16,354 nt of DNA from JAZLEZ01 sp045615505 (GTDB lineage Bacteria > Spirochaetota > Spirochaetia > Sphaerochaetales > Sphaerochaetaceae): positions 1 through 16,354 of the forward strand of contig JAZLEZ010000021.1 of the NCBI GenBank assembly GCA_045615505.1, read 5' to 3'. The position numbers were made by a program, and so were the translations under genes. The notes below the pieces were generated by a model. That model did no database searches. It was not told where the DNA came from and saw only the letters and a program-made list of their open reading frames with translations. Numbering within the stretch: the first letter of the stretch is position 1; each line of letters begins with the position of its first letter. Positions 7,241-14,658 of the stretch are shown here, piece by piece.

Positions 7241-8875
7241 TCAATTCTTCTTTGTGAAATCAGTTGTATATACCGGGCTTGGTTCATTCATATGATTCGG
7301 ATTGAAAATGTTGTAATCCAAATCAGGGAAAATGTTGTTTCTTTTTTCCGATTTTACCAACCATTCGGTGTTGACGGCATTCTTGGTCATATTATCATAC
7401 ACTAGAAAGAAATTCTGCAAGTGACCCACAATACGCTTTTTCGCATATTCTTCGCTTGTATGATTGTGGATAATGAAAGGCCAATCACTCGACATAGAAA
7501 GCAAACATTCTCTTGCGGCCTGAGTAATGAATCTGCCTTTTAGAGAAACCTGATTCGGGAAACGTTGCGCAAGTTCTACCATACATTTTGCAGTCTTTGT
7601 GGTGTACTTGCTTATCCATGCATTTGATGAATTGTCAACCCAAACACGGGAATATCCGCCTTCCCCCCAAGAGCTGTAGGCAGGTACAAGAGTCTGAACT
7701 GCGTGATTTTCGGCAATGTATTCTGATGGTGTAAGAAGTCTGATATCTTTGTCTTCTGCTATAAGTTTTATAATATTCTCAAGCCACTGTATTCCTTCAA
7801 ACCACCAGTGTCCGAATAACTCCGCATCGAAGCTTAAAGTATAAATCGGAGAATCGTTTATCAACGGATAGACTGATTCTGTTTTGGTTTTTACATGATT
7901 GAGGAAATCTTTTGCGTGTTCTAGAGTTTTCAATGATGCTTTTTCAGGACAATACAGAACCTTATCGGCAGTTTTTCCTGTAATTGACCAGTATTTGAAA
8001 CCCGTGAATATTCTTATGTCGGGTTCCTGAATGTACGGACGAATGTAATCAATAGGCAAATCGTAACCGATATCTCTGTAGAACTCTCTGTAGTCTTTGT
8101 CTGCCGGATAACCGACGGAAGAAGACCAAACCAAACTTGTTAGGTTGTAATCTCTGGCAAAACAGTACAACCCATTGGGGCATTTCACCGGTGTATATGT
8201 GCCTTTTTCAGGTTTCTTTGAAGCCAGAAAGAATGCCTGAGAAGAAAGACTTGTCCATTTGATATTGTGTCTTTTGAGGATTTCTTCAAGTCCCGGATAA
8301 TAACCGCATTCCGGAAGCCAGAATCCCTGTGAATCCTTATCAAAAATCTTTTCGTGATTCATAACACCTGTTTCCACTTGGGCATTTACAGCTACGGGAT
8401 TATTTTTGTACACAGGTAAGAAAGCATGTGTTGCAGATGTTGTAATCAGTTCAAGATTTCCGGAATTTGAAAGACTGTTGAATGCAGAAAGAATATTTGT
8501 ATTGCAGATTTTGTAATAAAAGTTCAGATTCTCATTGATGTTGTCAAGATACATCTGAGCAAGTTTTTTCTGATCCCGGTCATTTGTCAATCTTTCTATT
8601 TCCTTATTTCCAAGTTCTATGCGACTGTTCATATAGTCAATGAATCTCTGTTTGAGAGTATCATCGGTCAGCATGAAACAGAGTGTGGGAGACAGAGAAA
8701 AAACAAGTCTGAAAGGGATTTTCTGTTCTCTGAGCTTATACATCATTCTCAAAAGAGGAAGATAAGATTCGTTGATTGCTTCAAACAGCCAATCTTCTTC
8801 AAGAAATTTCGGATATTCCGGATGTCTTACAAACGGAAGATGTGCATGAAAAATAAAATTGATATTGCTTTTCAT
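7241..8875 (-). CDS. GH57 1,4-alpha-glucan branching-type enzyme
   Basis: This is a 544-residue cytoplasmic enzyme of the GH57 branching-enzyme type, a length usual for that group. Region 1 is FHAHLPFVRHPE (9-20). ELITTSATHAFLP (142-154) follows. GFWLPECGYYPG (184-195) holds the nucleophile E189. SFDAELFGHWWFEG (348-361) holds the acid/base D350. The C-terminal helical domain (about 415-520), with AWISKYTTKTA and FITQAARECLLSMSSDWPF, corresponds to the DUF1957 part. The reaction would transfer an alpha-1,4 segment to form an alpha-1,6 branch in glycogen. Motifs alone cannot exclude 4-alpha-glucanotransferase or amylase activity. The start ATG shares one base with the stop of the DUF4912 gene (TAATG), and GGGAGG lies 8 bases upstream. 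Its stop is one base before the next GH57 gene. Confidence 0.9.
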   Translation of the reverse strand: MKSNINFIFHAHLPFVRHPEYPKFLEEDWLFEAINESYLPLLRMMYKLREQKIPFRLVFSLSPTLCFMLTDDTLKQRFIDYMNSRIELGNKEIERLTNDRDQKKLAQMYLDNINENLNFYYKICNTNILSAFNSLSNSGNLELITTSATHAFLPVYKNNPVAVNAQVETGVMNHEKIFDKDSQGFWLPECGYYPGLEEILKRHNIKWTSLSSQAFFLASKKPEKGTYTPVKCPNGLYCFARDYNLTSLVWSSSVGYPADKDYREFYRDIGYDLPIDYIRPYIQEPDIRIFTGFKYWSITGKTADKVLYCPEKASLKTLEHAKDFLNHVKTKTESVYPLINDSPIYTLSFDAELFGHWWFEGIQWLENIIKLIAEDKDIRLLTPSEYIAENHAVQTLVPAYSSWGEGGYSRVWVDNSSNAWISKYTTKTAKCMVELAQRFPNQVSLKGRFITQAARECLLSMSSDWPFIIHNHTSEEYAKKRIVGHLQNFFLVYDNMTKNAVNTEWLVKSEKRNNIFPDLDYNIFNPNHMNEPSPVYTTDFTKKN

Positions 8876-9558
8876 TATGCATTCCTCCCGTACTGATTAA
8901 TAATCCTTGCTACATCTCTGCAGTCAACGACTGTACCGTCCTTTGCAATAAGGGAAGATACCAATAACTCATATTCTCCGGAATCTGTCAGACTTTCCGG
9001 TGCGCTGTCAGTCCAATGAACAGGAGTAGTCTCACAGTTGCTGTATGCGATTTCTTCATCCCCATCAGAAGTTCTGATTATCAGCGTCATTTTGTATGTT
9101 CTTCCTGCCCACGGAAGTTCAATATTCCAGTTGTCGTCATTGTTACCGACTACTATTTCATAACTTTTCTGCAGTTGGTTTTCATTATCCAGTACTGTAA
9201 CTTTGATTACTGTTTCAGCTTTGGTTGCTTCAATTCTGTTTTTGGTGATTACATCAAAGCCCCAGAATACATAGGCCCAGCTGGAGTCTGTCAGGATAAA
9301 ATGAATTTCATTGTCGTTGAAAGATTTCGGAAGAGGTTCGACACCGGGAAGTTGAAGAACATCGGAATTCAAATCGGTAAGAGCTTTTACATACTTTTTG
9401 TTTTTATCAACAGCCGGAACACTGTCGTCATCATAGATTTCTTCAAGTGTTTCGATGAGATCTTCTCTTTCCATACTATCCCAATTATCCAGTTTTTCCT
9501 GCTTTGCAATATACCTGAGTTCAGCATCGGAAAGCTGGTCAATGTTCATAAGAAACAT
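8875..9558 (-). CDS. DUF4912 protein with N-terminal Rho_N/SAP-like helices
   Basis: This is a 227-residue protein without signal peptide or membrane segment. Residues 8-42 (LSDAELRYIAKQEKL ... SMEREDLIETLEEI) resemble the short helix-extended-loop-helix fold of Rho_N/SAP domains. An acidic linker follows. The DUF4912 domain spans about 70-205. It starts LPKSFNDNEIHFILTDSSW and continues AYVFWGF (95-101), the family's aromatic hallmark. NWNIELPWAGRTYKMTL (143-159) fits the later strands of a beta-sandwich. DUF4912 proteins often sit next to GH57 genes, and a glucan-binding or scaffolding role is plausible but not established. The first ATG (9558) is preceded by GGAGGAG; the second ATG, three codons in, is too far from it. 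The gene heads the glucan operon and overlaps the branching-enzyme start by one base. Confidence 0.85.
   Translation of the reverse strand: MFLMNIDQLSDAELRYIAKQEKLDNWDSMEREDLIETLEEIYDDDSVPAVDKNKKYVKALTDLNSDVLQLPGVEPLPKSFNDNEIHFILTDSSWAYVFWGFDVITKNRIEATKAETVIKVTVLDNENQLQKSYEIVVGNNDDNWNIELPWAGRTYKMTLIIRTSDGDEEIAYSNCETTPVHWTDSAPESLTDSGEYELLVSSLIAKDGTVVDCRDVARIINQYGRNA
8884..8889 (-). promoter_or_regulatory. Ribosome-binding site of the branching-type enzyme
   Basis: On the - strand GGGAGG ends 8 bases before the ATG at 8875. It lies within the last codons of the DUF4912 gene and supports coupled translation through the TAATG junction. Confidence 0.75.
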
Positions 9559-9584
9559 ATTCTCCTCCAGTCAGACACTAGAAA

Positions 9585-9613
9585 ATTTTATTGAAGTACG
9601 GGCTTTATATCAA
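9585..9613 (-). promoter_or_regulatory. Sigma70-type promoter of the DUF4912-GH57-GH57 operon
   Basis: On the - strand TTGATA (9608-9613), a 17-base spacer and TAAAAT (9585-9590) each match five of six consensus bases. Transcription would start near 9578, about 20 bases before the DUF4912 ATG, with GGAGGAG in between. It shows that the glucan operon can be transcribed separately from rex upstream. Confidence 0.65.
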
Positions 9614-9640
9614 GCATTACGCACGCGAGTATAACGAATT

Positions 9641-9683
9641 AAGGCAAATTCAAGATTTATGAAGGCAGTTTTGAAAGTTCCTC
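9641..9683 (+). repeat. Dispersed 43-bp intergenic repeat, copy 2
   Basis: This copy is identical to 294-336 except for one base (T for C at the 18th). It lies between the rex stop codon (9691) and the upstream side of the glucan-operon promoter. It is therefore in the 3' untranslated region of any rex transcript, in antisense orientation. It shows no terminator-like hairpin. The near identity over 9.3 kb of separation, in non-coding DNA, suggests recent spread or selection. Confidence 0.85.
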
Positions 9684-9690
9684 CCAAATA

Positions 9691-10329
9691 TTATTCTTCT
9701 GAACGGTCTTTCAGGTGGTTGAACAGCATTGCAAGACTTGCAGCCATATTTTCATTCTGCACAAGAATTCCGTGAGGAACACTCAAATGAATCTGTGCAA
9801 AATTCCAGATAGCTTTGATTCCGGAAGATACAAGATGGTCACAGACTCTTTGCGCCGCAATCTGCGGTACTGTAATAATCCCTATGTTTATGTGGTTTTC
9901 TTTGCAATATCTGCAGAGATAATCCATACTGAAAACAGGTTTTCCTTCGATTTCAGTTCCGACCTTATCTTCGTTGGCATCAAACGCAGCAACAATCTCA
10001 ATTCCGTAATCTGCAAAGCCCTTAAACCCCAAAAGAGCATGTCCCAGTGAACCTGCGCCAATAATAACAGCTTTATTTGCATATTTATAGCCTAACACAT
10101 TCTCAATATCCACAATCAGAGGTGAGATTTTAAAACCGATTTTAGGTTTTCCTTGGATGGAACTTACTGCTGATAAATCTTTTCTTACCTGTATTTCAGT
10201 AAACCCGAACGCTTCTGACAGCAATGGGGCTGAAACCTCTGTTTTGCCTTGAGACTGAAGATCTTTCAGATACTGTAAATAGTACGGCATTCTCTGTAAT
10301 GCCTGTTTAGAAATAATGCTTTCTTCCAT
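9691..10329 (-). CDS. rex: Redox-sensing transcriptional repressor Rex
   Basis: This is a 212-residue homodimeric DNA-binding protein that senses NADH/NAD+ and represses fermentation and respiration genes when NADH is low. A winged helix-turn-helix occupies about 5-78, with VSAPLLSEAFGFTEIQVRKDLS (32-53) as the recognition part and the wing near GKPKIGF. The Rossmann domain begins VIIGAGSLGHAL (88-99), with GAGSLG as the NADH-binding loop and a conserved acidic residue in AAFDANEDKVG (114-124). ITVP (152-155) and WNFAQI (175-180) are further family motifs. The C-terminal helix swaps in the dimer. I chose ATG 10329 because it matches usual Rex length; a TTG start at 10353 would add eight unrelated residues. 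The gene is divergent from the nucleotidase gene. A Rex site could not be identified nearby. Confidence 0.95.
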   Translation of the reverse strand: MEESIISKQALQRMPYYLQYLKDLQSQGKTEVSAPLLSEAFGFTEIQVRKDLSAVSSIQGKPKIGFKISPLIVDIENVLGYKYANKAVIIGAGSLGHALLGFKGFADYGIEIVAAFDANEDKVGTEIEGKPVFSMDYLCRYCKENHINIGIITVPQIAAQRVCDHLVSSGIKAIWNFAQIHLSVPHGILVQNENMAASLAMLFNHLKDRSEE

Positions 10330-10408
10330 ACAGTTAAAGATATTACATATCAACTATTGTCGTCAATAAATCAATGATTCGATAGTCAGATTCGCTTCTT
10401 AAAAATAA

Positions 10409-10438
10409 TTAGCAATAATCCCAGAACTCGTGTATAAT
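10409..10438 (+). promoter_or_regulatory. Promoter of the 5'-nucleotidase gene
   Basis: A perfect -10 TATAAT (10433-10438) is preceded by an 18-base spacer and TTAGCA (10409-10414), four of six consensus bases. The start point would be near 10445, some 28 bases before the ATG at 10473, with AAGGAG at 10461-10466. Confidence 0.65.
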
Positions 10439-10449
10439 TCTTCTCAAAG

Positions 10450-10461
10450 TGTAAATTTACA
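10450..10461. promoter_or_regulatory. Perfect 12-bp palindrome near the start of the nucleotidase transcript
   Basis: TGTAAATTTACA is fully self-complementary and lies about 5-16 bases downstream of the predicted start point, abutting the AAGGAG ribosome-binding site. Its position suits an operator, but such an A+T-rich 12-mer can also arise by chance. No regulator is assigned. Confidence 0.3.
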
Positions 10462-10472
10462 AGGAGATTTTT

Positions 10473-12116
10473 ATGAAAAAAACTTTCAAAAGCGTACTTG
10501 CAGCAATTATTGCTGTAACAATGATTTTTGCAATGGTCAGTTGTGCCACTGTAAAGAAGGATGCCAATCTCTCCGGTGGTGTATATGCCGGAAAGACTGT
10601 TATTCTTCATGATAACGATGTACATGGTGCTGTTGAAGGCTATGCAAAGATGGCCGGACTCAAGTCTTTCTATGAAGACATGGGTGCAACCGTAATCGTA
10701 GTATCTGACGGAGACTTCTCACAGGGTACTCCTTATGTCAGCGCTTCAAAGGGGCTGAATGCCGTCAAGATTATGAATGCCGTAGGTTACGATATTGTAG
10801 CTTTAGGAAACCATGAACTTGATTACGGTTATGAAAACCTTGCGTATATTGCCGGTCAGGGTGATTTTGTAACTCTTTGTGCTGATGTGTTTAAGAACGG
10901 TAAGCCTATTTTTGATTCCGATGTGATTGTCAAAGTCAACGGTCTTTCAATCGGTTTCTTCGGTCTTGAAACACCTGAGACAAGTACAAAAGTAAATCCG
11001 GGACTCATTAAGGAACTTGAGTTTGCTTTTGCTGACGGAGAAAGAAAATATGATCTTTATGAAATAACTCAGAAGGAAATAGATAAGCTCTCAAAGAAGG
11101 CTGATGTTGTCATCTGTCTCGGACACCTCGGAATAGATGAGGAAACCGTAGATAAGAAGTGCCGCTCATACGATGTAATGGACAATGTAACCGGAAATTT
11201 CTTTATGATTGACGGTCATTCACATACAGTTATGTCTGAAAAGCGTAACGGAAACGGTATTCAGAGTACAGGAATGAGTTTTGAAAATATCGGTGTAATC
11301 GTAATTGACAATGTTTCAAAGGAAATCGTTGATTACTTCCTTGTAGATACAAACTATGTCAAGGCCGATGCAGAAGTTCTTGCATTCATAAAAGAGATTG
11401 AGGCCGAGGTAGATGCTGAATACAAGAAAGTTTTCGCAAAGTCTGAAGTAAATCTCAACGGTGCAAAAGCTCCTAACGGAAACAGAGACAGTGAAACAAA
11501 CAACGGTGATATCATCACAGATTCAATGATATGGAGCGTTCTCAAGGCCGGTTCATTGGAAGTGGCTGATGACCATGTTGTTGCAGTAACAAACGGCGGA
11601 GGAATCAGAGCTGCCATAAATGAAGGTGATGTAACAAAAGCTGCTGTTAATACAGTTCTTCCTTTCGGAAATACAATTGCAGTTGATTATGTTTCCGGTG
11701 CTGAACTTCTCGAAGCTCTTGAAGCTTCAACTTACTGCACTCCTGATTCCGTGGGCGGATTCCCTCAGGTTGCCGGCATTGAATTCACATTGAATACAAA
11801 GGTTGCTTACGATAAGGGAGACTTATATCCTGGTTCAACATATTCTGCTCCTAAATCAATCAAGCGTGTTACAATCAACAGCATCAACGGAAAGCCTTTC
11901 AAGGCAGATGATACTTATGCCGTAATAACAAACAACTTCTGTGCAGCAGGTGGAGACACTTACTATGCATTCAAGAAAGCATATGATGAAGGAAAGGGAT
12001 TTGACACAGGAATTCTTCTTGACGAAGCTCTTATGGAATATATTGAAGTTGTTCTCAATGGAACAATCGACAAGAGATATGCAGAGCCTCAGGGAAGAAT
12101 TACAATCATAAAGTAA
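10473..12116 (+). CDS. 5'-nucleotidase/UshA-family metallophosphatase lipoprotein
   Basis: This is a 547-residue exported enzyme that removes phosphate from nucleotides or related esters in the periplasm or at the cell surface. The signal peptide (1-23) ends AMVSC; C24 is the probable lipid-modified cysteine in a loose lipobox of the kind seen in spirochaetes. The metallophosphatase domain has DNDVHG (47-52), SDGDFSQGT (78-86), GNHELDYG (112-119), CLGHLG (215-220) and DGHSH (247-251), covering the dinuclear metal ligands. The C-terminal nucleotidase domain has NNGDIITDSM (343-352), TNGGGIRA (373-380), LPFGN (396-400) and AGGDTYYAF (492-500), the aromatic substrate clamp. Start ATG 10473 has AAGGAG at ideal distance. 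It is monocistronic, with its own promoter and terminator. Substrate choice (AMP, UDP-sugar, or cyclic nucleotide) cannot be decided from sequence alone. Confidence 0.93.
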   Translation: MKKTFKSVLAAIIAVTMIFAMVSCATVKKDANLSGGVYAGKTVILHDNDVHGAVEGYAKMAGLKSFYEDMGATVIVVSDGDFSQGTPYVSASKGLNAVKIMNAVGYDIVALGNHELDYGYENLAYIAGQGDFVTLCADVFKNGKPIFDSDVIVKVNGLSIGFFGLETPETSTKVNPGLIKELEFAFADGERKYDLYEITQKEIDKLSKKADVVICLGHLGIDEETVDKKCRSYDVMDNVTGNFFMIDGHSHTVMSEKRNGNGIQSTGMSFENIGVIVIDNVSKEIVDYFLVDTNYVKADAEVLAFIKEIEAEVDAEYKKVFAKSEVNLNGAKAPNGNRDSETNNGDIITDSMIWSVLKAGSLEVADDHVVAVTNGGGIRAAINEGDVTKAAVNTVLPFGNTIAVDYVSGAELLEALEASTYCTPDSVGGFPQVAGIEFTLNTKVAYDKGDLYPGSTYSAPKSIKRVTINSINGKPFKADDTYAVITNNFCAAGGDTYYAFKKAYDEGKGFDTGILLDEALMEYIEVVLNGTIDKRYAEPQGRITIIK

Positions 12117-12136
12117 TTCGGACAATATTGCTTTGC

Positions 12137-12172
12137 GGCGGACATCTGTCAGGTGTCCGCCTTTTTATTTTT
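12137..12172 (+). terminator. Rho-independent terminator after the nucleotidase gene
   Basis: GGCGGACATC (12137-12146) pairs with GGTGTCCGCC (12152-12161), ten pairs including one T-G wobble, with a 5-nt loop and a T-rich tail. It is 20 bases after the stop codon. Confidence 0.92.
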
Positions 12173-12180
12173 TAGCAGTG

Positions 12181-12208
12181 TTGCAATTTGTTGTATTGCG
12201 TCTATAAT
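12181..12208 (+). promoter_or_regulatory. Promoter of serC
   Basis: TTGCAA (12181-12186), a 16-base spacer and a perfect TATAAT (12203-12208). It lies just after the nucleotidase terminator. The leader to ATG 12268 would be about 53 nt, with AAGAGG at 12256-12261 as ribosome-binding site. I see no attenuator-like hairpin in the leader. Confidence 0.65.
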
Positions 12209-12267
12209 TAAAGTAATTAAATAAAAAAGGGAGCTTGTGCTTCTGCAAATAATGAAAGAGGTATTTT

Positions 12268-13359
12268 ATGAAATACGGTCGTACATTTAACTTTTCTGCA
12301 GGTCCTGCAATGATGCCGGAACCTGTTCTCGAAGAAATCCGTGATGAAATGTTGAACTATCGCGGGAGCGGAATGTGTGTCATGGAAATGAGCCATCGTT
12401 CTAAGGTCTATCAGCAGATTATAGATGAAGCTGAACAGGATCTCAGAGATCTTATGGGTATCCCTGACAACTACAAGGTTCTGTTTATTCAGGGTGGTGC
12501 AACACTTCAGTTTTCAATGATTCCAATGAATCTTATGAAGAACGGAAAGGCTGTCTATATTGAAACCGGTGCTTGGTCAAGCAAGGCCATCAAAGAAGCC
12601 AAGAAAGTCGGTGAAGTTATTGTTGCCGCATCTTCAAAAGACAAGAATTATACATACATTCCTGATTGTTCTGATCTCGACATCCCTGAGGATACAGACT
12701 ATGTCTATATCTGTGAAAATGAAACAATTCACGGTTCAACATGGTCAACACTTCCGAATACAAAGGGTCATATTCTTGTATCTGATCAGAGTTCAATGTT
12801 CCTTTCAAGACCTTGTAATGTTTCTGATTACGGTCTTATCTATGCCGGTGTTCAGAAGAATGTCGGTCCTGCAGGTATGGTAGTTGTAATCATCCGTGAA
12901 GATCTCATCAGAGACGATCTCACAGATCTTCCTATTTATATGCAGTACAAGACTCATGCAGATAACGGTTCTATGTACAATACACCGAACTGCTGGGCAA
13001 TTTACTGCTGCGGAAAGGTATTCAAGTACTTGAAGAATACTATCGGCGGTCTTGAAAAGATGGATGAAATAAACAAGGCAAAGGCAAAAGTATTCTATGA
13101 CTTCCTCGATTCTTCCAAGATGTTCAAGGGAACAGTCGTTGCAAAGGATCGTTCTCTGATGAATATTCCTTTTGTAACGGAAAGTGCAGAACTTGATGCT
13201 GAAGTTGTTGCAGCAACAAAAGCTGCAGGTTACGACAACCTCAAGGGTCACAAGAGTGTAGGCGGACTCAGATGTTCAGCTTACAATGCAATGCCTAAAG
13301 AAGGTGTTGAAGCTCTTGTAAACTTCCTCAAGGACTTTGAAGCAAACTACAAAAAGTAA
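12268..13359 (+). CDS. serC: Phosphoserine aminotransferase
   Basis: This is a 363-residue PLP enzyme of the cytoplasm, of usual family length. It converts 3-phosphohydroxypyruvate and glutamate to O-phosphoserine and 2-oxoglutarate in serine synthesis, and can act in the vitamin B6 pathway. Motifs: NFSAGPAMMP (8-17), EMSHRSK (40-46), IQGGATLQFSMIPMNL (74-89), with GGAT binding the PLP phosphate, SDQSSMFLSRP (172-182), with D173 near the cofactor, YAGVQKNVGPAGM (192-204), with K197 as Schiff-base lysine, and GGLRCSAYNAMP near the C-terminus. The start is set by AAGAGG upstream and the family N-terminus. It has its own promoter and shares a bidirectional terminator with the convergent gene. 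No serA or serB is visible here. Confidence 0.97.
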   Translation: MKYGRTFNFSAGPAMMPEPVLEEIRDEMLNYRGSGMCVMEMSHRSKVYQQIIDEAEQDLRDLMGIPDNYKVLFIQGGATLQFSMIPMNLMKNGKAVYIETGAWSSKAIKEAKKVGEVIVAASSKDKNYTYIPDCSDLDIPEDTDYVYICENETIHGSTWSTLPNTKGHILVSDQSSMFLSRPCNVSDYGLIYAGVQKNVGPAGMVVVIIREDLIRDDLTDLPIYMQYKTHADNGSMYNTPNCWAIYCCGKVFKYLKNTIGGLEKMDEINKAKAKVFYDFLDSSKMFKGTVVAKDRSLMNIPFVTESAELDAEVVAATKAAGYDNLKGHKSVGGLRCSAYNAMPKEGVEALVNFLKDFEANYKK

Positions 13360-13371
13360 TACTTTTCTGAT

Positions 13372-13407
13372 AAAAAACGGCGTGGATTATTCCACGCCGT
13401 TTTTTTT
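13372..13407. terminator. Bidirectional terminator between serC and the CBS gene pair
   Basis: A perfect 15-bp stem (13372-13386 with 13391-13405) with loop TTAT has A6 on one side and T7-8 on the other, so it can terminate both convergent transcripts. The loop holds the TAA stop of the - strand gene, so the stem also encodes that protein's last residues. Confidence 0.93.
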
Positions 13408-14658
13408 GACCAAAAGCTGTTCAACCCGCCGCCCGTCAACAGATGTCACCTTAATATCAAAGTCTTTATATGTGAAAGAATCATCATTTGCAGGGAATTT
13501 CTCCAGTATTTCTACAGTCCATCCGCCGACGGTTTCGCTTTCATACTCAAATTCATCCTCTGGAATGCCCAACAAATCAAGAAATTCCGAAATGGGGAGA
13601 TCTCCATCTACAACAATAGTATTATCGTTCTTGACTATTACCTCTTTTTCAACTGTATCCGTTTCATCCCAAATGTCACCGACAATCTTCTCAAGAACAT
13701 CTTCCATTGTGATTATTCCCAATGTGCCGGAATACTCGTCCGTGACTATGGCTAAATGCTGATGAGCTTTTTTAAGTATTCCCAAAACTGTGGGCAGCTT
13801 CATGGTTTTATAAACAAAACAAGGTTTCATCAGGAGGGTTTTTATATCAAATTCATGTTTTTCTTCAGATAAGACCTGAAGGAATTTATTCAGATGCAGG
13901 ACTCCTATAATATTGTCAATACTATCTTGGTAAACCGGTATTCTTGAATACGGGGTGTTTTCAACAAAATTCAGTATTTCATCAAAACCGTCTTCTATAT
14001 CAACAGCTTGAACATCAACTCTGGCAGTCATGGCCTCTGAAGCGGGAATATCTGCAAAATCGATGGCATTTGTTACTATTTCCGTATCGTCTTCATCAAG
14101 AATCCCTTCGTCTTCAGCTGTCTCTATGATAGATTGAAGTTCTTCTACCGATTCTTCATTCTCATTTTCTATGTCACTTTTCTGCTTCTTGAAGGGCAGC
14201 GTTAAAAGATTGATTAAAAAAACTACCACGATAATGACAGGTTTCAGAATAATCATGAGAATCCTGACAGGAACTGCATATTCAAGTGCCTTTGTTGTTG
14301 CACGCTTGGCACTTCTGATTTTAGGAATTGTTTCACCGAATATAATCACAAGGACAGTGATGACTGCAGTGGAGAGCCATGTCCATCGTTCGTCTCCGAA
14401 TACGAGAAAAACAATAACTGAACCTATTGAAGATGAAGCAATATTGACCAGATTATTTCCTATCAGGATTGCTGATAGTGCATCTTCGAAATGTTCGGAA
14501 ATGAACAGAGCCTTTTCGGCTGTTTTACAGCCGTTTTCTTTAAGATTTTCCAGTCTTACGGTATTTGCGCCGGAAAAAGCCATTTCAGAACCGGAAAAGA
14601 ATGCAGAAAGAATCAGACAAATAATCAGGCTGAGAACTAAAATGAGTACTGTTGTCAT
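13387..14658 (-). CDS. CNNM/CorC-like membrane protein (DUF21, CBS pair, CorC_HlyC)
   Basis: This is a 423-residue inner-membrane protein of the hemolysin C/CorC/CNNM family, linked in other bacteria to Mg2+ or Co2+ export and resistance. The DUF21 membrane domain (about 1-155) has an N-terminal helix, AFFSGSEMAFSGANTVRL (19-36), a GNNLVNIASS segment (67-76), GETIPK (108-113) and further helices to about 155. A CBS pair spans about 205-330, with VDVQAVD, SRIPVYQDSIDNIIGVLH and the second CBS ending GTLGIITMEDVLEKIVGDI. The CorC_HlyC domain (about 338-418) is complete, with DLPISEFLDLLG and TVGGWTVEIL. ATG 14658 overlaps the stop of the upstream paralogue by 4 nt (ATGA) and has GAAGGAGG just before it. 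The old name hemolysin does not imply toxicity. Actual ion specificity cannot be read from the sequence. Confidence 0.92.
   Translation of the reverse strand: MTTVLILVLSLIICLILSAFFSGSEMAFSGANTVRLENLKENGCKTAEKALFISEHFEDALSAILIGNNLVNIASSSIGSVIVFLVFGDERWTWLSTAVITVLVIIFGETIPKIRSAKRATTKALEYAVPVRILMIILKPVIIVVVFLINLLTLPFKKQKSDIENENEESVEELQSIIETAEDEGILDEDDTEIVTNAIDFADIPASEAMTARVDVQAVDIEDGFDEILNFVENTPYSRIPVYQDSIDNIIGVLHLNKFLQVLSEEKHEFDIKTLLMKPCFVYKTMKLPTVLGILKKAHQHLAIVTDEYSGTLGIITMEDVLEKIVGDIWDETDTVEKEVIVKNDNTIVVDGDLPISEFLDLLGIPEDEFEYESETVGGWTVEILEKFPANDDSFTYKDFDIKVTSVDGRRVEQLLVKKNGVE

Larger units (their letters stand above)
10330..10472. other. Divergent intergenic region between rex and the nucleotidase gene
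   Basis: About 140 bases with promoters facing both ways. The rightward promoter is clear (see its entry). For rex, several TTGA-like hexamers on the - strand (for example TTGACG near 10360) could be -35 elements, but no good -10 stands out. The short inverted ATTG-TCGT-CAAT near 10356 does not match the known TTGTTAANNNNTTAACAA Rex operator. Confidence 0.4.

Noticed and set aside
7240..7287. Upstream start for the GH57/DUF3536 gene overlapping the branching-type gene
   Set aside because: The family begins MKTALIIHGHFYQPP at 7239, which directly follows the upstream stop with one base between.
9016..9594. A 192-codon open frame on the + strand opposite the DUF4912 gene
   Set aside because: It is antisense to a well-supported coding gene, and its translation shows no family features. 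It also covers the DUF4912 promoter and ribosome-binding site.
10345..10385. Possible Rex operator upstream of rex
   Set aside because: Only a short ATTG-N4-CAAT dyad is present. It does not match the TTGTTAANNNNTTAACAA type closely enough to call.
12805..13251. A 148-codon - strand open frame opposite serC, rich in Cys and His
   Set aside because: The Cys/His content mirrors serC codons on the other strand. There is no ribosome-binding site or independent context.
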